NCBI GenBank assembly: GCA_902779675.1
Contig: CACZCK010000022.1
Coordinates: 1 to 59,517 of the forward strand
Source of the DNA: an uncultured Coriobacteriaceae bacterium
Lineage (GTDB): Bacteria > Actinomycetota > Coriobacteriia > Coriobacteriales > Atopobiaceae
Reading direction: 5' to 3'
Length of the DNA: 59,517 bases
Position 1 is the stretch's first letter. The number at the start of each line of letters is the position of its first letter. Of this stretch, positions 33,325 through 41,597 are shown piece after piece. The notes below the pieces were generated by a model that saw only the letters and a list, made by a program, of their open reading frames with translations, was not told the origin of the DNA and did not search any database. Both the position numbers and the translations under genes were made by a program.

Positions 33325-34890
33325 ATGGATACTATGATTGCAGCAGGCGCACGGCCTGCATACACCACGCTCCAGTCCCTCGTCGAGCTGCTGAGAGGGG
33401 AGGGGCTGCTCTCGCGCGTCGAACGTCTTGACGCGGCGGACGCAACGTCGGTTTCGGGCGTCGACTGCGACTCGCGCGTGGCGGCGCCAGGCCACATCTT
33501 TGTGTGCAAGGGCGCTGCCTTCAAACCCGCCTACCTCGCGTCGGCCGTCGACAAGGGCGCCGTCGCCTACCTGTGCGACGAGACGCTCGCGCCTGCCCTG
33601 GCCGCGGCATGCCCCAACGTGCCGGCGCTGGTCGCAACCGACCTGCGCCGGGCCATGGCGGTCGCCTCTGCCGTCGCTTGGGGGCGCCCCGACCAGCACA
33701 TCGGCGTGCTGGGCATCACTGGCACCAAGGGCAAGTCGACGGTGGCCTACATGCTGCGGCACATCCTCGACGGCGAAGAGAGTGGCTCGGGCTGCGGCAT
33801 CATGGGCTCGATCGACACCTATGACGGCATCGAGGGCTTCGAGAGCGTCAATACCACGCCCGAGGCGCCCGACCTGTGGCGCCACCTGGCCAATACGCGC
33901 GCTGCCGGCCTTCCCTACATGGTGATGGAGGTGTCCAGCCAGGCGCTCAAGTACGATCGCGTGGTCAACCTCGACATCGACGTGGCGTGCTTCCTCAACA
34001 TCGGGCGCGACCACATATCGCCCGTCGAGCACCCGAGCTTCGAGGACTACTTTGAGAGCAAGCTGCGCATCTTTGACCAGGCGCGTGTGGCCGTGGTGAG
34101 CCTGGACATGGACCATGCGAGCGAGGTCCTTGCCCGCGCCGCCCGCTGCGAGCGCGTGGTGACCTTCTCCGTGGCAGACGATGCCGCCCAGCGTGGCGCC
34201 GACGTGTGGGCCAGCGACATCCGCTCCGAGGGTGGCAGCATCGCCTTTACGGTGCACAGCGCTCGTGGCGAGAGGGAGATGCGCGTCTCCATGCCGGGTC
34301 TGTTCAACGTTGACAACGCGTTGGCCGCCATTGCCATGTGCGAGGCAATCGGCGTGGCCGACGAGCGCATCGTCGCGGGCTTGGCGCACGTGCGTGTGCC
34401 CGGGCGCATGGAGCTGCTGCAGACGGCCGACCCGCGCGTCTGCGCGCTGGTGGACTATGCGCACAACAAGCTCTCGTACCAGCGCTTCTTCTCGTCGGTG
34501 AGCAAGGAGTTCGCAGGTCGCAAGGTGATCGCGCTCTTTGGCGCGCCAGGCGACAAGGCCCAGGAGCGCCGTCGCGAGCTGCCCGAGGAGGCCTCGCGCT
34601 GGGCGGACCTCATCATCTACACCGAGGAGGACCCCGCTCACGAGCGCGTGGAGGACATCTGCGCCGAGCTAGCGGCAAACACTCCCGAAGGCCAGGCGTA
34701 CGAGGTGATCTGCGACCGTCCCGCGGCAATCGCGCGTGCGGCCGAGGTCGCCTTTGCTGCTCCGGAGGGCGCGGTGGTGTGTCTTCTGGCCAAGGGCGAC
34801 GAGACCCGCCAGCACGAGGGCGACCGCTTTGTGCCCTGCGAGACCGATGGCTCCATCTGGGAGCGCGAGGTGACTCGACACCTAGCCTGA
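33325..34890 (+). CDS. murE: UDP-N-acetylmuramyl tripeptide synthase
   Basis: A 521-residue Mur ligase that adds the third amino acid to UDP-MurNAc-dipeptide in peptidoglycan synthesis. It has an N-terminal UDP-binding domain, a central ATPase domain with P-loop GITGTKGKST (Lys137), the carbamylated-Lys region around LKYDRVVNLD, and a C-terminal domain. At the amino-acid selectivity loop the sequence is EEDPAHER rather than the DNPR motif of meso-diaminopimelate enzymes, which points to lysine or another diamino acid. ATG 33325 is chosen because the -10 box is adjacent; other in-frame starts are not supported. It precedes rph. Confidence 0.9.
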   Translation: MDTMIAAGARPAYTTLQSLVELLRGEGLLSRVERLDAADATSVSGVDCDSRVAAPGHIFVCKGAAFKPAYLASAVDKGAVAYLCDETLAPALAAACPNVPALVATDLRRAMAVASAVAWGRPDQHIGVLGITGTKGKSTVAYMLRHILDGEESGSGCGIMGSIDTYDGIEGFESVNTTPEAPDLWRHLANTRAAGLPYMVMEVSSQALKYDRVVNLDIDVACFLNIGRDHISPVEHPSFEDYFESKLRIFDQARVAVVSLDMDHASEVLARAARCERVVTFSVADDAAQRGADVWASDIRSEGGSIAFTVHSARGEREMRVSMPGLFNVDNALAAIAMCEAIGVADERIVAGLAHVRVPGRMELLQTADPRVCALVDYAHNKLSYQRFFSSVSKEFAGRKVIALFGAPGDKAQERRRELPEEASRWADLIIYTEEDPAHERVEDICAELAANTPEGQAYEVICDRPAAIARAAEVAFAAPEGAVVCLLAKGDETRQHEGDRFVPCETDGSIWEREVTRHLA

Positions 34891-34962
34891 CGTGGGCAAA
34901 CCAGAGCCGACCACATGTGGACCGCCTGCCACCCAAAACCAGAACGCGAAGGGAACGACGCT

Positions 34963-35700
34963 ATGACAGACACCGCGCGCGAGCGCTCGTATGGCCGCGC
35001 AAACAACCAAATGAGGCCCGTCACGCTCACGCCGGGCGTAATGAAGAACGCCACGGGCTCGTGCCTCGCAGAGTTTGGTGACACGCGTGTGCTGTGTACC
35101 GCCACCATCGAGGAGGGCGTTCCACAGTGGCGCCGCGGTCAGCGCGCGGGTTGGGTGACGGCCGAGTATGCGATGCTTCCCGCTTCCACCAACCGCCGCA
35201 CCCCGCGCGAGCAGCGCGGACGCAAGGGTCGCAGCATGGAGATCGAGCGGCTCATCGGTCGCAGCCTGCGCACGGTGGTGGACATGCGCGAGCTGGGCGA
35301 GGTCACGGTGACCTGCGACTGCGACGTGATCCAGGCCGACGGCGGCACTCGTACCGCGTCCATCACGGGCGCGTGGGTGGCGCTGCATCAGGCGCTGCGT
35401 TCGTGGGTCGAGCTCGACCGCATCCACCGCATGCCGCTTACGGGCCAGGTGGCGGCCATCTCGATGGGCGAGGTAGGCGGCGAGCTGCTGCTTGACCTCG
35501 ACTACCCGGAGGACAGCCACGCGCAGGTCGACATGAACCTGGTGGGCACGGCCGACGGACGCATCATCGAGGTGCAGGGTACTGGCGAGAAGACTCCCTT
35601 CGACCGCGCGCAGCTCGATGCCCTGCTCGACCTAGGACAGGCGGGTATCGCCGAGCTGGTTCGTATCCAGCGCGAGGTCACGGGCTTCGCAACTACCTAA
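34963..35700 (+). CDS. rph: ribonuclease PH
   Basis: A 245-residue phosphorolytic 3'-5' exoribonuclease that trims tRNA 3' ends. The RNase PH core is complete: [31 protein letters not shown], the [19 protein letters not shown] signature and the C-terminal [17 protein letters not shown] 34963 follows AAGGGA. It is in the usual rph-rdgB order. In a region where several tRNA genes have duplicated 3' ends, its tRNA-trimming role may be relevant. Confidence 0.96.
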   Translation: MTDTARERSYGRANNQMRPVTLTPGVMKNATGSCLAEFGDTRVLCTATIEEGVPQWRRGQRAGWVTAEYAMLPASTNRRTPREQRGRKGRSMEIERLIGRSLRTVVDMRELGEVTVTCDCDVIQADGGTRTASITGAWVALHQALRSWVELDRIHRMPLTGQVAAISMGEVGGELLLDLDYPEDSHAQVDMNLVGTADGRIIEVQGTGEKTPFDRAQLDALLDLGQAGIAELVRIQREVTGFATT

Positions 35701-35749
35701 CCCCACTTGCGGGATAGGCGCCTTCTAACGCATCCGAGAGAGGAACGAC

Positions 35750-36391
35750 ATGGCACGCATAGACATCGCAACGCTCGACCCCGAGGCGACCGTGGTCGTG
35801 GCCACGGGCAACGCACACAAGCTCACCGAGATCGAGGCCATTCTGGGCCAGATCATGGACGACTGCCGCTTTGTGGCGCTCGGCGACCTAGGCGACTTTG
35901 AGGATCCCGACGAGAACGGCGAGACCTTCTACGACAACGCTCTGATCAAGGCACAGGCGGCCCTCGACGAGACGGGCCTGCAGATGGCAGTGGCCGACGA
36001 CTCGGGCCTGTGCGTGGATGCGCTGGGTGGCAACCCGGGTATCCATTCCGCTCGCTGGGCGGGCGAGCACGGCAACGATGCCGCCAACAACGAGAAACTG
36101 CTGGCCCAGATGGCCGACGTGCCCGATGCCGAGCGCACCGCGCGCTTCCACTCGACGGTGGTGCTGGTGACTCGTGACGAGGACGGCGAGGAGATCCTTG
36201 CAGGCAATGGCGACTGCGAGGGCACCATTGCCCACGACCTGCGCGGCACCAACGGTTTTGGCTACGACCCCCTGTTCGACCTGGCCGACATCCCCGGCAA
36301 ACGCATGGCCGAGCTCGTGCCCGAGGAGAAGAACGCCATCAGCCATCGCCGCCGCGCGCTGGACGACCTGGTGTCCAAGCTGGGTGCATAG
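35750..36391 (+). CDS. rdgB: XTP/dITP pyrophosphatase (RdgB/HAM1)
   Basis: A 213-residue house-cleaning NTPase that hydrolyses dITP and XTP. Family motifs: VVVATGNAHKLTEI at the N-terminus, TFYDNALIKAQAA, VADDSGLCVDALGG and GTNGFGYDPLF. It follows rph by 49 bases with AGAGAGG as ribosome site. A strong perfect hairpin at 36421-36460 separates it from the convergent peptidase gene. Confidence 0.96.
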   Translation: MARIDIATLDPEATVVVATGNAHKLTEIEAILGQIMDDCRFVALGDLGDFEDPDENGETFYDNALIKAQAALDETGLQMAVADDSGLCVDALGGNPGIHSARWAGEHGNDAANNEKLLAQMADVPDAERTARFHSTVVLVTRDEDGEEILAGNGDCEGTIAHDLRGTNGFGYDPLFDLADIPGKRMAELVPEEKNAISHRRRALDDLVSKLGA

Positions 36392-36420
36392 GCCTTCCGT
36401 CGCTCACTTCCCCTGGTTGC

Positions 36421-36460
36421 TACTGTGCCGCCGCGCATGTGGATGCGCGGCGGCACAGTA
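36421..36460. terminator. bidirectional hairpin between convergent rdgB and M24 peptidase
   Basis: TACTGTGCCGCCGCGCAT and ATGCGCGGCGGCACAGTA form an 18-bp perfect stem with loop GTGG. There is no T-run in either direction, but the position between convergent genes favours a terminator role. Confidence 0.7.
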
Positions 36461-36485
36461 GCTTCTGGTACGTGTGCGCTTGGCA

Positions 36486-37574
36486 CTACACCTCAAGTAT
36501 GCAGACGTCGTGCGGATAGTGGTTGATGACCTCGCAGCCGTCCTCGGTCACAATGACCAGGTCCTCGATGCGCACGCCGATGTCTCCGGGCAGGTAGATG
36601 CCCGGCTCGATGGAGAAGCACTGGCCCACCTGCACTGGCTCGTCGTGCGAGGAGCTCACGTCGCCGGGCTCGTGGTCCACAAGGCCAATCTGGTGACCAA
36701 GGCGGTGCGTAAAGTACGGGCCGTAGCCTGCCTCCTCGATGATGTGCCGCGCCGTGAGGTCGATTTCGGCGAAGGTCACGCCCGGCCGCACGATGGCCTC
36801 GGCCGCCTCGTTGGCGCGCCGCACCGTCTCGTACACTTCTAGCTGGTGGGCGGTGGGCTCGGCGGTAAAGAAGGTGCGGGTCATGTCGGAGCAGTACCAC
36901 TGGTACTTGCAGCCCACGTCAAAGAGCACCATGTCGCCCTTGTGGAAGACGGTCTGGTCGGGCTCGTGGTGCGGGTCGGCCGCGTTGGCGCCAAAGCTCA
37001 CAATGGGCGTGAAGGAGTGGTCCTGCGCGCCAAGCCGGCGGTACTCGCCGAGCAGCCCCGAGGCGATCTGCTCCTCGGTTACGCCCTCGCGTACCTGCGC
37101 AGCAAGCCACTTCATGGCCTCGTCGTTGATGCGACTGGCCTCGCGCATCAGCGCCCGCTCACGGTTGTCCTTGATCGAGCGCACACCGTCGACCACGTCA
37201 GATGCCAGCAGGTATGCCGAGGCCGCACCTGCGTCCATTAGCGGCAGCAGCCAGCGCGCGGCAAGGTCCTTGTCCACGCCGAGCGGCGAGCTGTGGTCGC
37301 AGGCGGCTGTCACCAGGGGCACGGGGTCGTCGGTGTCGGAGAAGAGCACCACGTTGCCGCAGCATGCGCTCGCGTCTGGAAAGAGGCGGTTGCAAAAGAG
37401 CGTGGCTGTGGGCTCACTGGCGCGGCTGGTCAGGTACAGCGCGAGAAAGCGCTCGTAGGGCTCGGTGTAGTAGCCGGTCAAATACCAGATGGAGAGCGGG
37501 TCGCAGACGAGTGCCTGGCTCATGCCATGCCTCTGCAGACCCTCGAGGACTCGGTCGATGCGTTGTTGGTTCAT
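36486..37574 (-). CDS. M24 family Xaa-Pro aminopeptidase
   Basis: A 362-residue protein with a creatinase-like N-terminal domain and a pita-bread metallopeptidase domain. The dinuclear metal ligands can be placed in LFDVGCKYQWYCSDMTR (two Asp), HRLGHQIGL (His), SIEPGIY (Glu) and RIEDLV (Glu). It probably cleaves X-Pro peptide bonds in the cytoplasm. ATG 37574 follows AAGGAG; the frame extends upstream without support. It is transcribed away from veg. Confidence 0.92.
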   Translation of the reverse strand: MNQQRIDRVLEGLQRHGMSQALVCDPLSIWYLTGYYTEPYERFLALYLTSRASEPTATLFCNRLFPDASACCGNVVLFSDTDDPVPLVTAACDHSSPLGVDKDLAARWLLPLMDAGAASAYLLASDVVDGVRSIKDNRERALMREASRINDEAMKWLAAQVREGVTEEQIASGLLGEYRRLGAQDHSFTPIVSFGANAADPHHEPDQTVFHKGDMVLFDVGCKYQWYCSDMTRTFFTAEPTAHQLEVYETVRRANEAAEAIVRPGVTFAEIDLTARHIIEEAGYGPYFTHRLGHQIGLVDHEPGDVSSSHDEPVQVGQCFSIEPGIYLPGDIGVRIEDLVIVTEDGCEVINHYPHDVCILEV

Positions 37575-37781
37575 GGGTGCTCCTTGGTTCGTGGGTGTCG
37601 CAAGCAGTGTAGCGCACGGAGCCAGTGTTGATACCCGACTGCGAGTGATGGTACTTACGCGGTCTTTACATGCCAACTCTGTCTACCTTTCGTGAACAAG
37701 CTTCTTGCGGAGTAAAATAGAGAGCTGCACATACAATCTGGGGGACGTCTGTGCCGTTTTCGTTCCCTGGCAGGAGGTCAG

Positions 37782-38072
37782 ATGGAAACCGAGATTCCGC
37801 CCGTCAACAGGGTTGATACTATCCGTGAGGAGCTGGGTGCCATGGCTGGCACGCGCATCAAGGTGCGCGCCAACATGGGTCGCTCGCGTATTGTCGAGCG
37901 CACGGGCACGCTGTTAGCCGTTCATCCCCAGCTGTTCGTGGTCGAGGTCGAGGAGCGTCGCGGTCGCAAGGCGCGCCAGTCCTACCAGTATGTTGACGTG
38001 CTGACCGGTACCGTCGAGATCTACGACACCGACACCGGAGAGCGCCTGCTCGACTTCACGGTCGAGGAGTAA
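37782..38072 (+). CDS. veg: Veg family protein
   Basis: A 96-residue protein with the conserved Veg pattern GTRIKVRANMGRSRIVERTGTLLAVHPQLFVVEVEE. Veg is a small conserved Gram-positive protein linked to biofilm and spore/cell-wall regulation in Bacillus subtilis; its molecular role is unclear. ATG follows CAGGAGG. It sits just upstream of ispE, an arrangement also known in Firmicutes. Confidence 0.93.
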   Translation: METEIPPVNRVDTIREELGAMAGTRIKVRANMGRSRIVERTGTLLAVHPQLFVVEVEERRGRKARQSYQYVDVLTGTVEIYDTDTGERLLDFTVEE

Positions 38073-38092
38073 CTGCCCAGACAGGGGTTCTC

Positions 38093-38977
38093 ATGGCCGC
38101 CTCTCGCATCGAGCTGCTCGCTCCCGCCAAGCTCAACGTGCACTTGGGCATCCATCCTGGCAGGGACGAGCGCGGCTATCATAAGGCAGATTCGGTTATG
38201 GTCGGCGTCGCGCTGGCCGATCGCATGATCATTCAGAGCGCCGATGAACTTTCGCTCACCATGAGCGTCGACTGCGGTGTTCCTCAGGAGAGGAACACCG
38301 TCTTTCGTGCCGCGCGGGCGCTGTGCCAGGCGTTTGGGCGGCCCGAGGGCTACGCCATCCATGTGCAGAAGAACGTGCCGTCTCAGGCGGGCATGGGCGG
38401 GGCTTCGTCGGATGCCGCGTCGGTGCTGCTGGGGCTGTGCACCCTGTGGGATCAAGATCCGCTCGACGAGCGCGTGGTGGCGGTGGCGCGTGGCGTGGGT
38501 GCCGACGTGCCGTTCTTTTTGACGCTCAACCCGGCGCTGCTGACGGGTGCGGGCGACGTGCTCGCCGAGGAGTTTCCGGTACTGCCCGATGTGCCCATCG
38601 CACTGGTGAGGCCCGACGCGGGCGTCTCGACGGTGGAGGCGTATCGCGCCTTTGACGAGGATCCCATCGAGCCGCCGAGCCCGGAGGCCATGTGTGCCGC
38701 ACTACGTGCGAGCGATGCGACGGCGGTGGCTGCGGCGCTGTACAACAATCTGGAGCCTGCGGCCAATCGCCTGGCGCCAGTGACGGCTGAGGTGCGTGCG
38801 TGGCTCGAGGCGCAGGCGGGTGTGGTGGCAGCGCAGCTCACTGGGTCGGGAAGCTGCGTGTTCGCGTTTTGCGAGAGCCACGAGGCTGCCGCGCGCGTGG
38901 CAAAAGATGCGCAGGAAACAAGAAAATGGTGGTCTTGTGCCACAACGACGGTTGGCGTGGGGTACCAGTTCTGCTAA
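38093..38977 (+). CDS. ispE: 4-diphosphocytidyl-2-C-methyl-D-erythritol kinase
   Basis: A 294-residue GHMP kinase of the non-mevalonate isoprenoid pathway. Motif 1 is in LAPAKLNVHLGI, the glycine-rich ATP loop is PSQAGMGGASSDAASVLLG, and motif 3 is GVVAAQLTGSGSCVFAF. It starts 21 bases after veg and is probably co-transcribed. It ends 15 bases before the broken tRNA-Pro copy that marks the left edge of the mobile region. Confidence 0.95.
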   Translation: MAASRIELLAPAKLNVHLGIHPGRDERGYHKADSVMVGVALADRMIIQSADELSLTMSVDCGVPQERNTVFRAARALCQAFGRPEGYAIHVQKNVPSQAGMGGASSDAASVLLGLCTLWDQDPLDERVVAVARGVGADVPFFLTLNPALLTGAGDVLAEEFPVLPDVPIALVRPDAGVSTVEAYRAFDEDPIEPPSPEAMCAALRASDATAVAAALYNNLEPAANRLAPVTAEVRAWLEAQAGVVAAQLTGSGSCVFAFCESHEAAARVAKDAQETRKWWSCATTTVGVGYQFC

Positions 38978-38992
38978 CATAGTCGTTCGCAA

Positions 38993-39031
38993 CGGGACGT
39001 GGCTCAGCTTGGTAGAGCGCTCGGTTCGGGA
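38993..39031 (+). pseudogene. 5' half of a tRNA-Pro gene, broken at the anticodon loop
   Basis: Thirty-nine bases match the 5' part of tRNA-Pro: acceptor CGGGACG, D-arm GCTC/GAGC, anticodon-stem 5' strand CTCGG and loop TTCGGGA. After the loop the sequence turns into unrelated DNA instead of CCGAG. The D-arm and anticodon stem differ from the intact tRNA-Pro at 39289, so it is not a simple duplicate. It is likely the original chromosomal gene split by insertion. Confidence 0.8.
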
Positions 39032-39103
39032 GCTAGGGAACGCAGTTTCACTACCTAATTCCCAAAAGCCGATGAGTCGCAGGTAAACGGCTCGTTGGAG
39101 AGT

Positions 39104-39149
39104 TTGTGGCCACAAGCGGGCCACGGCGTGGCCACAAAAGTGGCCACAA
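39104..39149. repeat. three TGGCCACAA sites left of tRNA-Pro
   Basis: GTGGCCACAA occurs at 39106-39115, 39128-39137 and 39140-39149; the first is part of the palindrome TTGTGGCCACAA. Three more copies lie right of the tRNA at 39415-39445. Such clusters are typical arm-type binding sites of tyrosine recombinases. The rest of 39032-39288 carries no gene. Confidence 0.7.
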
Positions 39150-39288
39150 ACCCGCGCGGAACGGGCCTGCGGCAACTGCCGCTCATCCGATTCGCTGGGC
39201 GTCGATGGACGGTCGACTGGAGTTCGCAGACGGTCGTTCGGAGACACCGGAGACGTGCCCTCCGGAGAGTTGACATACGGCACTATGT

Positions 39289-39365
39289 CGGGACGTGGCG
39301 CAGTTTGGTAGCGCGCACGGTTCGGGACCGTGAGGCCGCTGGTTCGAATCCAGTCGTCCCGACCA
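39289..39365 (+). tRNA. tRNA-Pro (CGG), intact copy
   Basis: A full cloverleaf: acceptor CGGGACG/CGTCCCG, D-arm GCGC/GCGC, anticodon stem CACGG/CCGTG with loop TTCGGGA (CGG), T-arm GCTGG/CCAGT, discriminator A and encoded CCA. It sits between two groups of TGGCCACAA sites at the left edge of the ICE and may have been brought by a mobile element to replace the broken gene at 38993. Confidence 0.95.
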
Positions 39366-39374
39366 TGAAATCGC

Positions 39375-39406
39375 AGGTCAGGGGAATAATTCCCCTGACC
39401 TTTTTC
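39375..39406 (+). terminator. terminator of tRNA-Pro
   Basis: AGGTCAGGGGAAT and ATTCCCCTGACCT form a 13-bp stem, followed by TTTTTCTTT. Confidence 0.92.
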
Positions 39407-39413
39407 TTTAGCT

Positions 39414-39445
39414 TTGGCCACAAGCTGGCCACAAGTGGCCACAAG
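39414..39445. repeat. three TGGCCACAAG sites right of tRNA-Pro
   Basis: TGGCCACAAG is repeated at 39415-39424, 39426-39435 and 39436-39445. Together with the left group it frames the intact tRNA-Pro, as recombinase arm sites would. Confidence 0.7.
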
Positions 39446-39505
39446 TGATGGTTCCGAGCTGCGCAAACGCGGTGGTATCTCAAGATGGACATAGATGCAG
39501 GTTTT

Positions 39506-39542
39506 GTGATGCGGATACCGTCTGATTGCATGTGATAGTTGG
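39506..39542 (+). repeat. dispersed GATA-type 37-bp repeat, copy a
   Basis: The copy shares GTGAnGCGGATACyG with two other copies (40226-40263, 42508-42544), followed by spaced GAT and GATA words and ending TTGG. It lies 92 bases upstream of the first HTH gene of the element. Confidence 0.65.
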
Positions 39543-39633
39543 TCATCCCATGCAGCGTGCAGCAGACATCTCCGGGTTCTATAAAGGGACCGCCCTCCCC
39601 TTACGGGACAACCTCATGACGAGGGAGAACGAG

Positions 39634-39918
39634 ATGGCCGGGATAGACGCTTCAATCAGAAGGGCGATCAAGGAGGACCGCCTGCACCCGCGGTGCAAGG
39701 CGGACCTTGACAGGCTTTCGCTCGCCAACGCATCGATGCCCGACTCGGACATCTGGCTCGACGTGCGAGCAGTTGAGCTCTACTTCCAAGTCGACAGGCG
39801 AAGGGTCTACCGTCTCATCGAGAGCGGGAGACTCCCCCACGAACGCGTAGGCAGGAAGATCCTCATCAGCAAGCAGGCCGCCAGCGTCGCTCTCGCAAGC
39901 CCCGAGCGGAGGCGTTAG
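39634..39918 (+). CDS. excisionase-like helix-turn-helix protein
   Basis: A 94-residue protein with an HTH_17/MerR-like domain: IWLDVRAVELYFQVDRRRVYRLIESGRLPHERVGRKILISKQ. Such small proteins act as excisionases or regulators in ICEs. I prefer ATG 39634 because GAGGGAG lies six bases before it; the in-frame ATG 39616 is an alternative. It is the first gene right of tRNA-Pro. The protein at 40383 has the same domain, so the element carries two related factors. Confidence 0.75.
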   Translation: MAGIDASIRRAIKEDRLHPRCKADLDRLSLANASMPDSDIWLDVRAVELYFQVDRRRVYRLIESGRLPHERVGRKILISKQAASVALASPERRR

Positions 39919-40382
39919 CTGCCGTATGGCAGCGGTCAGCTGTCAATTTGTGTCCGGGGCAATTAGTACCCTCTAATCAAGCCAGTCCGAGGGCGCGTAT
40001 GTGCGCCTGGACATGCTGGATGTCGCTTGCCTCTGCATGGCGAGGGGATGGTCAGGCGTGGGCAGACTGTGCGGTAAGACATCGGACTCCCCAGTATCGA
40101 GGTCCATCTAAATCCTGGGCGTGATGGTTCGGCCCTGGACACAGACCACAGGACACTCGATTGCCCGCCCATGCCCCCGGGTCCCAATTCAAGACGCCGC
40201 CGAAGTGCCGTCTCGTGGCAATTCCGTGAAGCGGATACTGCGGGATACCTACAGATACTTCGGCACCTCCCCTCCCAACATCAACGCTCCCGCTCGGCCT
40301 ATAACCGCCTCATCCGTGGTCACGCGAGTCCGCCCTGGGGCATGCGCGTCCACGGCAGTCCACTTGGTTGACGGAGGCGCTC
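39919..40382 (+). other. 464-base intergenic stretch in the ICE
   Basis: I see no open frame with a ribosome site. It contains copy b of the GATA-type repeat (40226-40263) and is a plausible place for promoters, an origin of transfer or a replication/partition site, but no diagnostic motif supports any of these. Confidence 0.4.
40226..40263 (+). repeat. dispersed GATA-type repeat, copy b
   Basis: GTGAAGCGGATACTG is followed by GGGATAC and AGATACTTCGG. It lies about 120 bases before the second HTH gene. Confidence 0.65.
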
Positions 40383-40685
40383 ATGGCCCACCAGAGGTAC
40401 ACGTTCGGATTCACCGGGGAGAGCTCCCGCCCCCTCGGCGAGGAACGCTTCTCCCCGCAAAACGAGGCTGACTACGAGAGGCTCGCGCGCATCGCTGCCG
40501 CCGAGGCCGCAGGCACCGACCTGCTGCTCGACGTGCGCGACATCGAGCTCTACGCCCATGTCTCCCGGAAGACCGTCTACCGCCTGGTGAGGCGCGGGGT
40601 CCTCACGGAGAAGCGCATCGGCCGAAACATCCGCGTCAGCAAGCGCACCCTCGACTCCCTGCTTTCCCAGGAGATCGGAGGGTAG
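40383..40685 (+). CDS. second excisionase-like helix-turn-helix protein
   Basis: A 100-residue protein. The C-terminal ~55 residues (LLLDVRDIELYAHVSRKTVYRLVRRGVLTEKRIGRNIRVSKRTLD) form the same HTH_17 domain as the protein at 39634. ATG 40383 follows GGAGG. It starts a tightly spaced run of small ICE genes (40690, 40843, 41102). Confidence 0.78.
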   Translation: MAHQRYTFGFTGESSRPLGEERFSPQNEADYERLARIAAAEAAGTDLLLDVRDIELYAHVSRKTVYRLVRRGVLTEKRIGRNIRVSKRTLDSLLSQEIGG

Positions 40686-40689
40686 CGGC

Positions 40690-40830
40690 ATGCCCGACCC
40701 TAAGCCAAAGAGCCTCCTCGCTCAGCCCGTCACGACCGACCAGGTACGGCCAGCCACCGCAGCTCAAACACACCCGGCTGGTGACATCGAGACGGCGCTT
40801 CGGCGGCTGGTCGAATCCACCGCAAGGTAG
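40690..40830 (+). CDS. 46-residue small protein of unknown function
   Basis: An ATG frame four bases after the previous stop, with GGAGGG seven bases upstream. The protein begins MPDPKPKSLLAQPVTT and ends with a possible helix (DIETALRRLVESTAR). Its spacing and ribosome site fit a genuine gene of the run. Function unknown. Confidence 0.55.
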   Translation: MPDPKPKSLLAQPVTTDQVRPATAAQTHPAGDIETALRRLVESTAR

Positions 40831-40842
40831 GAGGAGACAGTC

Positions 40843-41127
40843 ATGATCGACGAGGAGAAGAGCACCCAACTCAACCCCATCTACGTCTGGGCGATTGCCG
40901 CAGAGTACTTCACCATCATGCAGACGTGCCAGCTCCTGCGCGTCAGCGTCAACAGGATCAGGGCATACATCGAGAGGGACGACGACCCCATGCCGTTCCG
41001 CTGCTTCCCGGGGCAGACGAAGGGATACTTCATCCACAAGGACGACCTGCGCGAGTGGCTCATGCGGAACACGGTGATGGTGCACGACGAGAAGGCCAAT
41101 CATGGCTCGCAGAGAACGAGACGGTAA
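40843..41127 (+). CDS. small putative DNA-binding protein
   Basis: A 94-residue protein with a likely helix-turn-helix (YFTIMQTCQLLRVSVNRIRAYIERDDDPMPFRCF) followed by a wing-like KGYFIHKDDLREWL. ATG follows GGAGGAG. Its end overlaps the next gene by 26 bases, so the two are translated from one message. It probably regulates the element or helps replication. Confidence 0.65.
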   Translation: MIDEEKSTQLNPIYVWAIAAEYFTIMQTCQLLRVSVNRIRAYIERDDDPMPFRCFPGQTKGYFIHKDDLREWLMRNTVMVHDEKANHGSQRTRR

Positions 41128-41473
41128 GAGCAGGGCGGCCGAGTTCGTGAAGGTCTACCGCTTCATGACCGAGGGGATGGGGCTCACGGGGACGTCGCTG
41201 CTCGTCTACGCGCGCATATTCGGCTTCTGCAAGGACACCGGAGGGTCCTTCTGGGAGAGCCGCAGGGGCACGGCGGAGTTCCTCGGCATCAGCGAGCGCC
41301 AGGTCAACAGGGACATGAGGAAGCTCGAGGAGGACGGCCTCATCGAGGCGATCGGTGAGTGGAGGCTCCCCAACGGGCGGATCTCGAAGCGCTACGAGGT
41401 GACCGACGAGCCGGTAAGAAAGGCGCTGAGGGTCGTCGCCAGGCGGCACGACCCATCCCTCTTCGACCCATGA
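41102..41473 (+). CDS. winged-helix protein, possible replication initiator
   Basis: A 123-residue protein. FMTEGMGLTGTSLLVYARIFGFCKD and FWESRRGTAEFLGISERQVNRDMRKLEEDGLIEAIGEW resemble the winged-helix N-domain of RepA_N-like initiators and phage replication proteins. It starts inside the previous gene behind GAAGG. Four phased palindromic sites begin at its last codon, and a DnaC-like gene follows. This is the gene order of a replication module. Confidence 0.6.
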   Translation: MARRERDGKSRAAEFVKVYRFMTEGMGLTGTSLLVYARIFGFCKDTGGSFWESRRGTAEFLGISERQVNRDMRKLEEDGLIEAIGEWRLPNGRISKRYEVTDEPVRKALRVVARRHDPSLFDP

Positions 41474-41573
41474 CACGACGTCATGGGAGAGGCCCCTCAC
41501 TGGTGACATGGTGTCACCCGAGCAACCCGGTTCGCATGACAGCGTGTCCCACCCGACATGACACGGTGTCACC
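41471..41573. repeat. four phased palindromic iterons (TGACA-nn-GTGTCA type)
   Basis: Imperfect palindromes occur at 41471-41485, 41504-41518, 41537-41550 and 41559-41573. Start-to-start spacings are 33, 33 and 22 bases, all multiples of 11, so a dimer bound at each would face the same side of the helix. They lie between the initiator-like gene and the DnaC-like gene: a candidate ICE replication origin or operator array. Confidence 0.75.
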
Positions 41574-41597
41574 AAATAAGAAAGGGAGGATACGAAA

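Noticed and set aside
39032..39288. Intron inside the broken tRNA-Pro, with its 3' half supplied by the intact copy
   Set aside because: The 5' anticodon stem CTCGG of the broken copy cannot pair with the CCGTG of the intact copy, and the intact copy has its own complete 5' half.
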